Source: RPQJ01 sp963762315
GTDB taxonomy: Bacteria; Pseudomonadota; Gammaproteobacteria; Steroidobacterales; Steroidobacteraceae
NCBI GenBank assembly: GCA_963762315.1
Contig: CAVXKO010000006.1
Coordinates: 372,001-436,000, forward strand
Reading direction: 5' to 3'
DNA: 64,000 bases
Shown here: one piece after another, positions 48,011 to 58,426 of the stretch
How positions within the stretch are numbered: the stretch's first letter is position 1
Layout: every line of letters starts with the position of its first letter
The notes under the pieces: generated by a model
Databases searched by the model: none
What the model saw: only the letters and a program-made list of their open reading frames with translations
Told to the model about the DNA's origin: nothing
Program-made: the position numbers and the translations under genes

Positions 48011-49051
48011 ATGCGCTTCGAGACCGCGGCCGCGCCTCATGTCATCGCCGGCTTCACGGTGCCGCGCGTGATGTTCCAGGTGCTGCTGGCGCTGTTGCCC
48101 GTGTCGGTCGCGCATGTGCTGGTGTTCGGGCCCGGTCTCCTGCTGCAACTCGCCATTGCCTGTCCGACAGCGCTCGCCTGCGAAGCTGTCGCGCTGCGCT
48201 GGCGCCGGCACGCTGCGGCACCATTCCTGCGCGACGGCAGCGTCCTCGTCACCGCGGCGCTCCTGGCGCTGTGCGTGACACCGCTGTTGCCGTGGTGGCT
48301 GACCGCCGCCGGGGTGGCGGCTGCAGTGTTGCTCGGCAAGCATGCTTTTGGCGGGCTTGGTCAGAACGCCTTCAATCCCGCGATGGTCGGGTACGCCGCG
48401 CTGCTCGTGTCGTGCCCGGCGGAGATGACTCGCTGGCCGCTGCCCCTGGTCGACAGCGCGCACTCCTGGGGAGACCTCGCCACGCTGACCGTTCATTCCT
48501 TCTTCGCGGGCACGTCGGCCATCGTTCCGCCGTGGGACGCGTACACGGGCGCGACGGCATTGGATTCGCTGCGCACCGGCCTCGGGCAGCGCTACACGAT
48601 GGGGGAAATCCTCGCGCAGCCGCAGTTCGGCGCGCTCGGCGGAGCGGGCTTCCAGTGGATCAATGTGGCGGCTCTTGTCGGCGGTGCATTCCTGCTCGCG
48701 CGTGGCATCGTGCGCTGGCACATCCCGGTCGCGTTCCTGGCCGGCCTGCTCCTGCCCGCAGCCGTCGCCCACGGCCTCGACCCCGGCGCCAACGCCGGGC
48801 CGCTGTTCCATGCCTTCTCGGGCGCCACGATGCTCGGCGCGTGCTTCATCGCCACCGACCCCGTCTCGGCGGCGACGAGCGACCGGGGACGCGCGGTCTA
48901 CGGGTTCGGCATCGGCCTGCTGGTGTTTCTCATCCGCCGCTGGGGCGTCTATCCGGACGGCGTCGCGTTCGCGGTGCTGCTGATGAATGCCGCTGTCCCG
49001 TTGATCGACCGCTACACGGTTCCGCGCATCCATGGCCACCCACGACACTGA
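48011..49051 (+). CDS. rnfD: Rnf complex subunit RnfD
   Basis: 346-residue membrane subunit with about ten helices. The covalent FMN attachment motif (S/T-G-A-T) is present in DAYTGATALDSL, near residue 180. A later TGAT-like FSGATMLGACFIATDPVSA is the conserved segment of the C-terminal helices. It carries electrons and probably the ion path. Its end overlaps rnfG by 20 bp. Confidence 0.92.
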   Translation: MRFETAAAPHVIAGFTVPRVMFQVLLALLPVSVAHVLVFGPGLLLQLAIACPTALACEAVALRWRRHAAAPFLRDGSVLVTAALLALCVTPLLPWWLTAAGVAAAVLLGKHAFGGLGQNAFNPAMVGYAALLVSCPAEMTRWPLPLVDSAHSWGDLATLTVHSFFAGTSAIVPPWDAYTGATALDSLRTGLGQRYTMGEILAQPQFGALGGAGFQWINVAALVGGAFLLARGIVRWHIPVAFLAGLLLPAAVAHGLDPGANAGPLFHAFSGATMLGACFIATDPVSAATSDRGRAVYGFGIGLLVFLIRRWGVYPDGVAFAVLLMNAAVPLIDRYTVPRIHGHPRH

Positions 49052-49685
49052 CGCCGCCCCGAAGCGCTCGCTGCACGCCGGACTTGTGCTCGGCATGGTA
49101 GCGCTCGTGTCCGTCGCGTGCGTCGTGCTCGTGCACGAAGCGACACGCGAGCGAATCGCAGCGGAAGCACGTGCCCGGCAGGCGGCGCAGCTCGAGAAGC
49201 TGCTCGGCGCCCTGCCTCACGACAACGACGTGCTCGCAGACCTCACCTACGCGCGCGACCGGGACCTGCTCGGCACGGCCTCTGCGGTGCCCGTGTATCG
49301 CGCCCGACTGGGCAAACGGCCGGCCGCGATCGTCATGGCCCCCGTTGCACCGGATGGCTACGCCGGATCGATCGACCTGCTGGTCGCCATCGGCGCCGAC
49401 GGTCACGTGCTCGGCGTTCGTGTGATCCGTCACCGCGAGACGCCCGGCCTCGGCGCTGCGATCGACGAGCGCAAGTCAGACTGGATCGGTCGGTTCACCG
49501 GGCGCTCGATCGGCGATCCGCCGCTCGAGCGCTGGAAGGTGCGCAAGGACGGCGGCGATTTCGACCAGTTCACGGGTGCGACCGTCACGCCGCGAGCCGT
49601 GGTGCGCGCGGTGGCGGGCAGCCTCGTGTATTTCCAGCAGCACCGGGACGAGCTGTTCGCGGCCCCCGCTACAATGACGCCATGA
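49032..49685 (+). CDS. rnfG: Rnf complex subunit RnfG
   Basis: 217-residue subunit with one N-terminal helix (about residues 15-36) and a periplasmic FMN-binding domain. The flavinylation motif FTGATVTPRAVVRAV (Thr about residue 186) is intact, and HRETPGLGAAIDERKSDWIGRF matches the conserved core. It carries covalent FMN. Overlaps rnfD by 20 bp and rnfE as ATGA. Confidence 0.92.
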   Translation: MATHDTDAAPKRSLHAGLVLGMVALVSVACVVLVHEATRERIAAEARARQAAQLEKLLGALPHDNDVLADLTYARDRDLLGTASAVPVYRARLGKRPAAIVMAPVAPDGYAGSIDLLVAIGADGHVLGVRVIRHRETPGLGAAIDERKSDWIGRFTGRSIGDPPLERWKVRKDGGDFDQFTGATVTPRAVVRAVAGSLVYFQQHRDELFAAPATMTP

Positions 49686-50275
49686 CTGAGCCCATGGACA
49701 CCCGCCGCACACGCCTGCCGCTCCCCGCCGCAGTCGCGCTGCTGCTGTTGCTTGCGCCCTTGATCGCGGCCGGCGACTCGATCCTCAGGGGCCTCTGGCT
49801 CGGCGCCGGGGTCTTCATCGTGCTCGCCATGACTGGCGCAGTCTCGAGGATGACCGCAACACGACTGCCGGGCGAGATCCGTCTCGGCGTGGTTGCGGTC
49901 CTGACGGCTGCGACGGTGACCGCGCTCGACCTCTTCATGGCCGCGTTCCTCCCCGCTGCGCATGTCGCTCTGGCGGCCGATCTGCCGCTCGTCGCAGCGA
50001 GCAGGCTCGTGCTGGCGGGCGGTGCGACGCTCGTCCGCGATGCGCGGGCCCCGCGTTCCATGACCAGCGAACTCGCCACGATCGGCCTGTCGGTTGCCCT
50101 GTTCGTGGCGTTGGCCGCCGCACGGGAGTGGTTCGGCCATCTCGCACAACTCGCTCGGCAGCCGTCGGGCGCATTCCTGCTGCTCGGCGTGGGATTGGCG
50201 GCATTCAACGAATTGCGCATGCGGCGAGGGTCGGTGACCGGCGCGCGAGCCATGGACCGTGGGGGGCAGACGTGA
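49682..50275 (+). CDS. rnfE: Rnf complex subunit RnfE, without any cysteine
   Basis: 197-residue membrane subunit in the normal RnfE position with six predicted helices, including the PGEIRLGVVAVLTAATVTALDLFM segment that aligns with PAEIRIPIYV in RsxE. E. coli has LLGLCPLLA and VTNCIVVGR, the second pair of ligands for the membrane Fe-S centre. Here they read LLLLAPLIA and AASRLVLAG, and the protein contains no cysteine at all. About 35 residues shorter than RsxE (231). Assignment rests on position and weak similarity, so it is less certain than its partners. Confidence 0.75.
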   Translation: MTEPMDTRRTRLPLPAAVALLLLLAPLIAAGDSILRGLWLGAGVFIVLAMTGAVSRMTATRLPGEIRLGVVAVLTAATVTALDLFMAAFLPAAHVALAADLPLVAASRLVLAGGATLVRDARAPRSMTSELATIGLSVALFVALAAAREWFGHLAQLARQPSGAFLLLGVGLAAFNELRMRRGSVTGARAMDRGGQT

Positions 50276-50997
50276 ACGAGGAACAGCGTATCGAACTGTT
50301 TCGGCGCTTGCGCAAGCACAACCCGCACCCGAAGACGGAGCTCGAATACTCGACGCCGTTCGAATTGCTGGTCGCCGTCATCCTCTCCGCGCAGGCAACG
50401 GACAAGAGCGTCAATCTCGCGACTCGCGAGTTGTTCAAGGTCGCGCGCAATCCGCGCGCAGTCCTCGACCTCGGGGTCGACGGGCTCGCGCGGTACGTGA
50501 AGTCGATCGGGCTGTACCAGGGCAAGGCGAAGAACATCGTCGCCACCTGCCGGATCCTGCTCGAGGAGCACGGCGGCCAGGTGCCGGCGGATCGCGAGGC
50601 ACTCGAGGCGCTGCCGGGCGTCGGACGCAAGACCGCCAACGTGATCCTCAACACCGCCTTCGGGCAGCCGACGATCGCGGTGGACACGCACATCTTCCGC
50701 GTGGCGAACCGACTCGGGCTCGCGCCGGGCAAGACGGTGCGCAACGTCGAAGACAAGCTTGTGAAGCGCGTGCCCGACGAGTTCAAGCGCGACGCGCACC
50801 ACTGGCTGATCCTGCATGGCCGCTACGTGTGCAAGGCGCGCAAGCCCGACTGCCCGAACTGCATCGTTGCGGACCTGTGCGCATTCAAGGACAAGACTCC
50901 GGCCCTCACCCCAGCCCTCTCCCGCCAGGGCGGGAGAGGGAGCAAGAGTCCGAACCTCTCCCGCCCTCGCGGGAGAGGTCGACCGAAGGTCGGGTGA
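50272..50997 (+). CDS. nth: Endonuclease III with repeat-encoded C-terminal tail
   Basis: 241-residue DNA glycosylase/AP lyase for oxidised pyrimidines. Helix-hairpin-helix LPGVGRKTANVILN contains the catalytic Lys; the catalytic Asp lies in VDTHIFRVANRLGL. The [4Fe-4S] ligands are C-x6-C-x2-C-x5-C (CKARKPDCPNCIVADLC). The normal protein (211) would end near KDK; here 29 residues more (TPALTPALSRQGGRG...) are encoded by the inserted palindromic repeat 50903-51000. GTG start overlaps the rnfE stop, the usual rnf-nth linkage. Confidence 0.93.
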   Translation: MNEEQRIELFRRLRKHNPHPKTELEYSTPFELLVAVILSAQATDKSVNLATRELFKVARNPRAVLDLGVDGLARYVKSIGLYQGKAKNIVATCRILLEEHGGQVPADREALEALPGVGRKTANVILNTAFGQPTIAVDTHIFRVANRLGLAPGKTVRNVEDKLVKRVPDEFKRDAHHWLILHGRYVCKARKPDCPNCIVADLCAFKDKTPALTPALSRQGGRGSKSPNLSRPRGRGRPKVG

Positions 50998-51000
50998 GGG
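50903..51000. repeat. CTCTCCCGC-type palindromic repeat at the end of nth
   Basis: Composite: CCCTCACCCCAG, a stem CCCTCTCCCGCC / GGCGGGAGAGGG (50915-50940), spacer, a second stem ACCTCTCCCGC / GCGGGAGAGGT (50954-50979), spacer TCGACCGAAGGTC, then GGGTGAGGG. The outer CCCTCACCC and GGGTGAGGG are also inverted. It forms the last 29 codons of nth, and GTGAGGG lies just before the DUF1841 start. Confidence 0.85.
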
Positions 51001-51004
51001 TCCG

Positions 51005-51436
51005 GTGCCTTTCTTCCACGACCAGGGCCGCGACGGGCTGCGACGCATTTACGTCGAGGCCTGGCGCAAGTACCGCGATTCGCGCCCCCTGGAGCCCCTG
51101 GAAGACCAGATCGTGCGGGTGCTCGATGAGCACCCGGAGTATCACGCGATCGTCGAGTCCGCCGAGAATGCGATTAATCGTGACTTCGCGCCCGAAGCCG
51201 GCCAGTCGAATCCGTTCCTGCACATGGGGCTCCACCTGGCGATTCGCGAACAGGTGGCGACGAACCGGCCGGCCGGTATCGCAGCCGTGCATCGAAACCT
51301 CTGCGACCGCATGGGCAACGGGCACGACGCCGAGCACCGGATGATCGAGTGCCTCGGCGAGGCGATGTGGCGCAGCCAGCGCTCCGGGCTCCCGCCCGAC
51401 GAGTCGGCCTATCTCGAGTCGTTGCGGCGCCTCTGA
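51005..51436 (+). CDS. DUF1841 family protein
   Basis: 143-residue cytosolic helical protein of the DUF1841 type: FFHDQGRDGLRRIYVEAW at the start, then LEPLEDQIVRVLDEHPEYH and NPFLHMGLHLAIREQV, ending MIECLGEAMWRSQRSGLPP. Histidine-rich conserved positions are visible (HEPEYH, HMGLHL, HRN, HDAEHRM). Function unknown; it commonly follows nth in beta- and gammaproteobacteria. The GTG start at 51005 uses a ribosome site that lies in the inserted repeat (GAGGG, seven bases upstream). Confidence 0.85.
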   Translation: MPFFHDQGRDGLRRIYVEAWRKYRDSRPLEPLEDQIVRVLDEHPEYHAIVESAENAINRDFAPEAGQSNPFLHMGLHLAIREQVATNRPAGIAAVHRNLCDRMGNGHDAEHRMIECLGEAMWRSQRSGLPPDESAYLESLRRL

Positions 51437-51454
51437 GCGCGCCGCGCGACCTCG

Positions 51455-52288
51455 CTACCAACCCATCGGCTGGCCGAGCAGCGCCTCGAGGCGACGGTTC
51501 TCCGGCTCGAAATACGCGCGCAGCTTTTCGGCCGTCTCCGGATTCATCGGTGGATAGTTGCGCGAGTTGCGAGCCTCGAGCCGCGCCTCGCGCATCGGCG
51601 GCAAGCCGAGCCACGCGAGCGTCCGGTTCAGCACGCCGAGCGGATCCTTGACGAGGTCCTCGAAACGCAGCGCCAGCAGCTGCTCGCGCGGGTACAGCGC
51701 GAGCCAGCGCTGCAGCTGCTCTGCGTACCGGCCACGCGAGACGTAGCTGTGGATCTGGTGATCGCGGCTCGCCTCGATCTCGCCGCTCGCCAGCCGCCGA
51801 TGCGCCTCGTCGACGCGCTGCGGCTCGGCCGCGAGCGCATCCTCGAAGCCGAGCGGCTCGCGATCCTTGTCGCGCTGCTGCCAGTACTGCGAGTAGGCGC
51901 GCCGGACCGGATCGCGCAGCAGGACGATCAACTTCGCCTGCGGCAGCAGCGCATGCATGCGCTGCGCGGCGAGGGGGTGGAACAGGTAGTACGGGCTGCT
52001 GTCGATGTTGAGTCCCGGCTCGCCCGTGCGCCCGAAGTGCGCGCGATACCAGCGCTCGCCGCGCGGGTAGTTCACGTCGAAGTAATGGACCTCCTTGCGC
52101 AGCGGCGCGATCACGCCGGGGTGCTGCGTCAGGTAGTTGTGCAGCGAACTGGTGCCGCACTTCTGCGCGCCGATGATGACCGCATCGGGCAGTGCGCGGT
52201 CCTGCTTCATGCGCAGGCGCACCTCGGCGCGCCGACCGGCCTCCAGCAGGCCGAGGATGCGCAGCGTCCGGGTCAGCTGGGGATGCAT
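51455..52288 (-). CDS. PAPS-dependent sulfotransferase domain protein
   Basis: 277-residue enzyme of the sulfotransferase family that moves sulfate from PAPS to an acceptor. The 5'-phosphosulfate loop is IIGAQKCGTSSLHNYL (about residues 38-53), and the 3'-phosphate site is VLLRDPVRRAYSQYW (about 121-135). It resembles the bacterial group similar to heparan N-deacetylase/sulfotransferases. The acceptor is unknown; a carbohydrate or lipid is possible. It lies 20 bp after lpd on the same strand but has no functional link with pyruvate dehydrogenase. Confidence 0.88.
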   Translation of the reverse strand: MHPQLTRTLRILGLLEAGRRAEVRLRMKQDRALPDAVIIGAQKCGTSSLHNYLTQHPGVIAPLRKEVHYFDVNYPRGERWYRAHFGRTGEPGLNIDSSPYYLFHPLAAQRMHALLPQAKLIVLLRDPVRRAYSQYWQQRDKDREPLGFEDALAAEPQRVDEAHRRLASGEIEASRDHQIHSYVSRGRYAEQLQRWLALYPREQLLALRFEDLVKDPLGVLNRTLAWLGLPPMREARLEARNSRNYPPMNPETAEKLRAYFEPENRRLEALLGQPMGW

Positions 52289-52308
52289 GGATGCCGGCTG
52301 CGCGGCAC

Positions 52309-54192
52309 TCAGCCGGGCTTCCCGGCCGCAGGCTTGCGCCTGGGGATGTACAGGTCCGTGAGCGTGCCTTCGAACGCCTCCGCGGCCATCGCCACGGTTT
52401 CCGACAACGTCGGGTGCGGATGCACGGTCAGGCCGATGTCGGCCGCATCGGCGCCCATTTCGATGGCCAGGGCCACCTCGGAAATCAGGTCACCCGCGTT
52501 GGTGCCGACGATGCCGCCGCCGATCACGCGATGCGTGGCCGGGTCGAACAGCAGCTTGGTGGAACCCTCGTCGCGTCCGATCGCAAGCGACCGGCCGCTC
52601 GCGGCCCACGGGAACACCGCCTTCTCGTACGCGATACCGCGCGCCTTGGCGTCGGTTTCCGTCAGGCCGACCCAGGCGATTTCGGGATCCGTGTAAGCCA
52701 CCGAAGGAATCACGCGCGCGTCGAAGAAACTTCTTCTGTCCCGCTGCAGCCTCGGCAGCCACCTTGCCCTCGTGCGTCGCCTTGTGGGCGAGCATGGGCT
52801 GGCCGACGATGTCGCCGATCGCGAAGATGTGCGGGACGTTGGTGCGCATCTGCCGGTCGACCGGGATGTACCCGCGATCGCTCACGGCGAGGCCGGCCGA
52901 CCCGGCGCCGATGCGCTTGCCGTTCGGCGTGCGTCCGACGGCGACCAGCACCTTGTCGTAGACCTCGGGCTCAGGGGCCTTGTCGCCCTCGAAGCTGACC
53001 TCCAGGCCATCGGCCACGCACCTTCACGCCGGCCATCTTCGTCTTGAGCAGGATGCGCTCGTAACGCGCGGCGATGCGCTTCTCGAGCGGCCGCACCAGA
53101 TCGCGGTCGCAACCCGGCATCAGGCCCTCGGTGAGTTCGACCACGGTGACCTTCACGCCGAGCGCGTCGTAGACCGTCGCCATCTCGAGGCCGATGATGC
53201 CGCCGCCGACGACCAGCAGTCGCTTCGGCAGGTCGAGCTCGAGCGCGCCGGTGGAATCGATGATGCGCGGATCGTCGGGCAAGCCCCGGCAGCCGCATGG
53301 ACTCCGAACCTGCCGCAACGATGCACTGCGCGAAGGACAACGAGCGCGCCTGCCCCTCGTGCTCGACCTTGAGGGCGTGCGGGGATTCGAACGTGGCGGT
53401 GCCGGTAATGACCGTGACCTTGCGCTGCTTCGCGAGCGCGGTGAGACCGCCGGTGAGGCGTGCGACGACCTTGTCCTTCCAGCCCCGCAGCTTGGCGGCA
53501 TCGATCACGGGCGGCCCGAACGACACGCCGTGCGCCGACATTTCGGCAGCCTCCTCGATGACCCGCGCCGCGTGCAGCAGGGCCTTGGAAGGAATGCAGC
53601 CGACGTTGAGGCACACGCCGCCGAGCGTGGGCCAGCGCTCGATGAGCGCGACCTTCAGGCCGAGGTCTGCCGCGCGGAACGCAGCCGTGTAACCGCCGGG
53701 GCCGGCGCCGAGCACCACGAGTTCGAACTCGTGGCCAGTCGACGGTGGACGCCGGGGCCGGCGCGAATCGGTGCAGCTGCAGGCACAGGCGCCGCGGAAG
53801 ACGCGCCGGCTCGTCCCGCCACCCGGCTCATACGGCTTGATCGGCACGGTATCGATGTACGGCTCGCCGCCGAACGGCTCCGTGGCCCGCAGGGCCGAAG
53901 CGGTCGTCGTGTGATCTTGTTCGACGGGCGGGGCGCCGGTGAGCGTGAGGATCGCCGAGCCCGTCGAGACCTTGTCGCCCTTCTTCACGGCCAGGCTCGC
54001 CACGACACCCGCGTGGCTCGAAGGCACGTCCATCGTCGCCTTGTCGGTCTCGAGCGTGATGAGCGGCGTATCGACCTCGACCCGGTCGCCCACCTTGACG
54101 AGCACGTCGATGACCGACACGTCTGTGAAGTTGCCGAGGTCCGGCACCGTGACGGGCACGGGAGCCGCTTGATTCCTGTTGTTGCCGCTCAA
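52309..54192 (-). CDS. lpd: Dihydrolipoyl dehydrogenase with fused lipoyl domain (several frameshifts in this sequence)
   Basis: E3 of the pyruvate dehydrogenase complex, about 620 residues. Residues 1-85 are a lipoyl domain (ETDKATMDVPSSHAG, Lys target). A linker leads to the FAD/NAD oxidoreductase: GAGPGGYTAAF, redox disulfide in GGVCLNVGCIPSKAL and catalytic HPHPTLSE near the end. The E3 part is split over several frames: extra bases at about 53281, 53018 and 52729 restore LPDDPRIIDSTGALE, VADGLEVSFEG and KKFFDARVIPSVAYT. The linker at 53740-53825 also reads better (Ala/Pro-rich) in another frame. These look like assembly indels, not gene decay, because each frame resumes conserved sequence. 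Confidence 0.88.
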
Positions 54193-54213
54193 GCCTTGTC
54201 CTCCCGGCCGGCG

Positions 54214-55576
54214 CTACGGAATGGCCCGCAGCAGGCCCGGCACGTCCGCCAGCGCCTGGCCGAGGAAACTGGTGAACCGCACGGCCGACGCGCCGTCGAT
54301 CACGCGATGGTCGTACGACAGCGACAGCGGCAGCATCAGGCGCGGGACGAATGCGCCCCGTTCGTAGACCGGCTTGTGCGCCGACTTGGACACGCCGAGG
54401 ATCGCCACTTCGGGCGCGTTGATGATCGGTGTGAACGCCGTACCGCCGATGCCGCCGAGACTCGAGATCGTGAAGCAGCCGCCCTGCATGTCCGCCGCGG
54501 ACAGTTTGCCGGCGCGGGCCTTTTCGCTCAGCACGGCGAGATCGCGCGCGAGTTCGAAGACGTCCTTGCGGTCCGCGTCCCTCACGACGGGCACCATGAG
54601 TCCGTTCGGAGTATCGGCCGCGAAGCCGATGTGGACGTACTTCTTGAGGACCAGCTCGCCCGCCGCCGCATCGAGCGATGCACAGAAGAGCGGGTAGTTC
54701 TGCAGCGCCAGCACGCACGCACGCATCACGAACGCGAGCGGCGTCAGCTTGATGCCCTTTGCGGTTGCTTCGTCCTTGAGGCGAGAGCGCGTTTCCTCCA
54801 TCTCGGTGATGTCCGCTTCGTCGAACTGGGTGACGTGCGGGATGTTCACCCAGCTCGCGTGCAGACGCGGGCCGGAGATCTTCTGGATGCGACTGAGCGG
54901 CCGGCGTTCGATCGGGCCGAAGGCCGCGTAATCGACCTCGGGCACTCGTGGCAATGCGCTGCCCGACGACTCGACCGGCTGGGTCAGGATGCGCTTGACG
55001 TACGCCTTGACGTCGCTGTCGAGGACGCGCCCCTTCGGTCCCGTGCCCTGCACGCGAGCGAGATCGACGCCGAGCTCGCGCGCGAGCTTGCGGATCGACG
55101 GGCTGGCGTGGGAGCGGGAAAAGCCGACATCTCCCTCTCCCGCCTTGGCGGGAGAGGGCTGGGGTGAGGGTCTTACTCCCTCTCCCGCCACGGCGGGAGA
55201 GGGCTGGGGTGAGGGTCTTACTCCCTCTCCCGCCACAGCGGGAGAGGGCTGGGGTGAGGGCTTCGGACCCTCACCCGCACTGCGTGCGACCTCTCCCGCA
55301 AGCGGGAGAGGTAAAGAGCTGGGGTGAGGGCTCGTCCGACAGGACCAACGCAATGAGGTCGCCCTTCGAGACACGCCCGCCGCGCTGGACCTTGATTTCC
55401 TTGACGACGCCCGCCGCCGTCGAAGGCACGTCCATCGTCGCCTTCTCGGTCTCGAGCGTGACCAGGGTCGCCTCGAGCGCGACCGTGTCGCCGGCCTTGA
55501 CGGAGACGTCGATGATCTCGACGTCCTTGTAGTCGCCGATGTCCGGCACCCGCACTTCGATGAGCTGGTTGGCCAC
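54214..55576 (-). CDS. aceF: Dihydrolipoyllysine acetyltransferase (E2 of pyruvate dehydrogenase), repeat-interrupted
   Basis: E2 core enzyme. The lipoyl domain is at the start (VRVPDIGDYKDVEIID, Lys in ETEKATMDVPSTAAG). After about residue 82 comes a repeat-encoded linker with three copies of a 15-residue unit (SPQPSPAVAGEG), then the E3-binding domain (ASPSIRKLARELGVDLARVQG) and the catalytic acetyltransferase domain ending SLSYDHRVIDGASAVRF (HxxxDG). The lipoyl part is in one frame (55271-55576) and the rest in another (54214-55374). The one-base shift lies within the last repeat unit (about 55270-55330): either an assembly error or a true disruption. Confidence 0.87.
55132..55330. repeat. 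45-bp tandem array of CTCTCCCGC palindromes in aceF
   Basis: Three direct units begin at 55132, 55177 and 55222, each with stem CCCTCTCCCGCC / GGCGGGAGAGGG and then CTGGGGTGAGGG. The 45-bp period equals 15 codons, so unit number can vary without changing frame. A fourth, different unit (55268-55330) carries CCCTCACCC, stem ACCTCTCCCGC / GCGGGAGAGGT, and GGGTGAGGG. The array encodes the E2 linker. Confidence 0.88.
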
Positions 55577-55589
55577 GGCAGCGCCTCGC

Positions 55590-58256
<2,667 letters not shown>

Positions 58257-58426
58257 TCCTTCCCTCCGGGCTCTGTCCGCGCGGCGACGCACGGACAGCG
58301 GTAATGATTTGGCCGACCCGCCCTGATAGCATGCCGCCGCGCCCGGCGACGCCCCGAGGGGGCTGCGCCGCGCAAGAAGTCCGGCAATGATCCGTTCATG
58401 CCCGCACAGGGTCAAGGCAATACTCC

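Noticed and set aside
52309..54192. lpd as a true pseudogene
   Set aside because: Each break is a single base and conserved sequence continues directly in the next frame; the same pattern affects essential genes throughout the window, so sequence error is more likely.
55132..55330. Possible CRISPR array (regular direct repeats in aceF)
   Set aside because: The units are nearly contiguous palindromes with no unique spacers, lie within a coding gene, and no cas genes are present.
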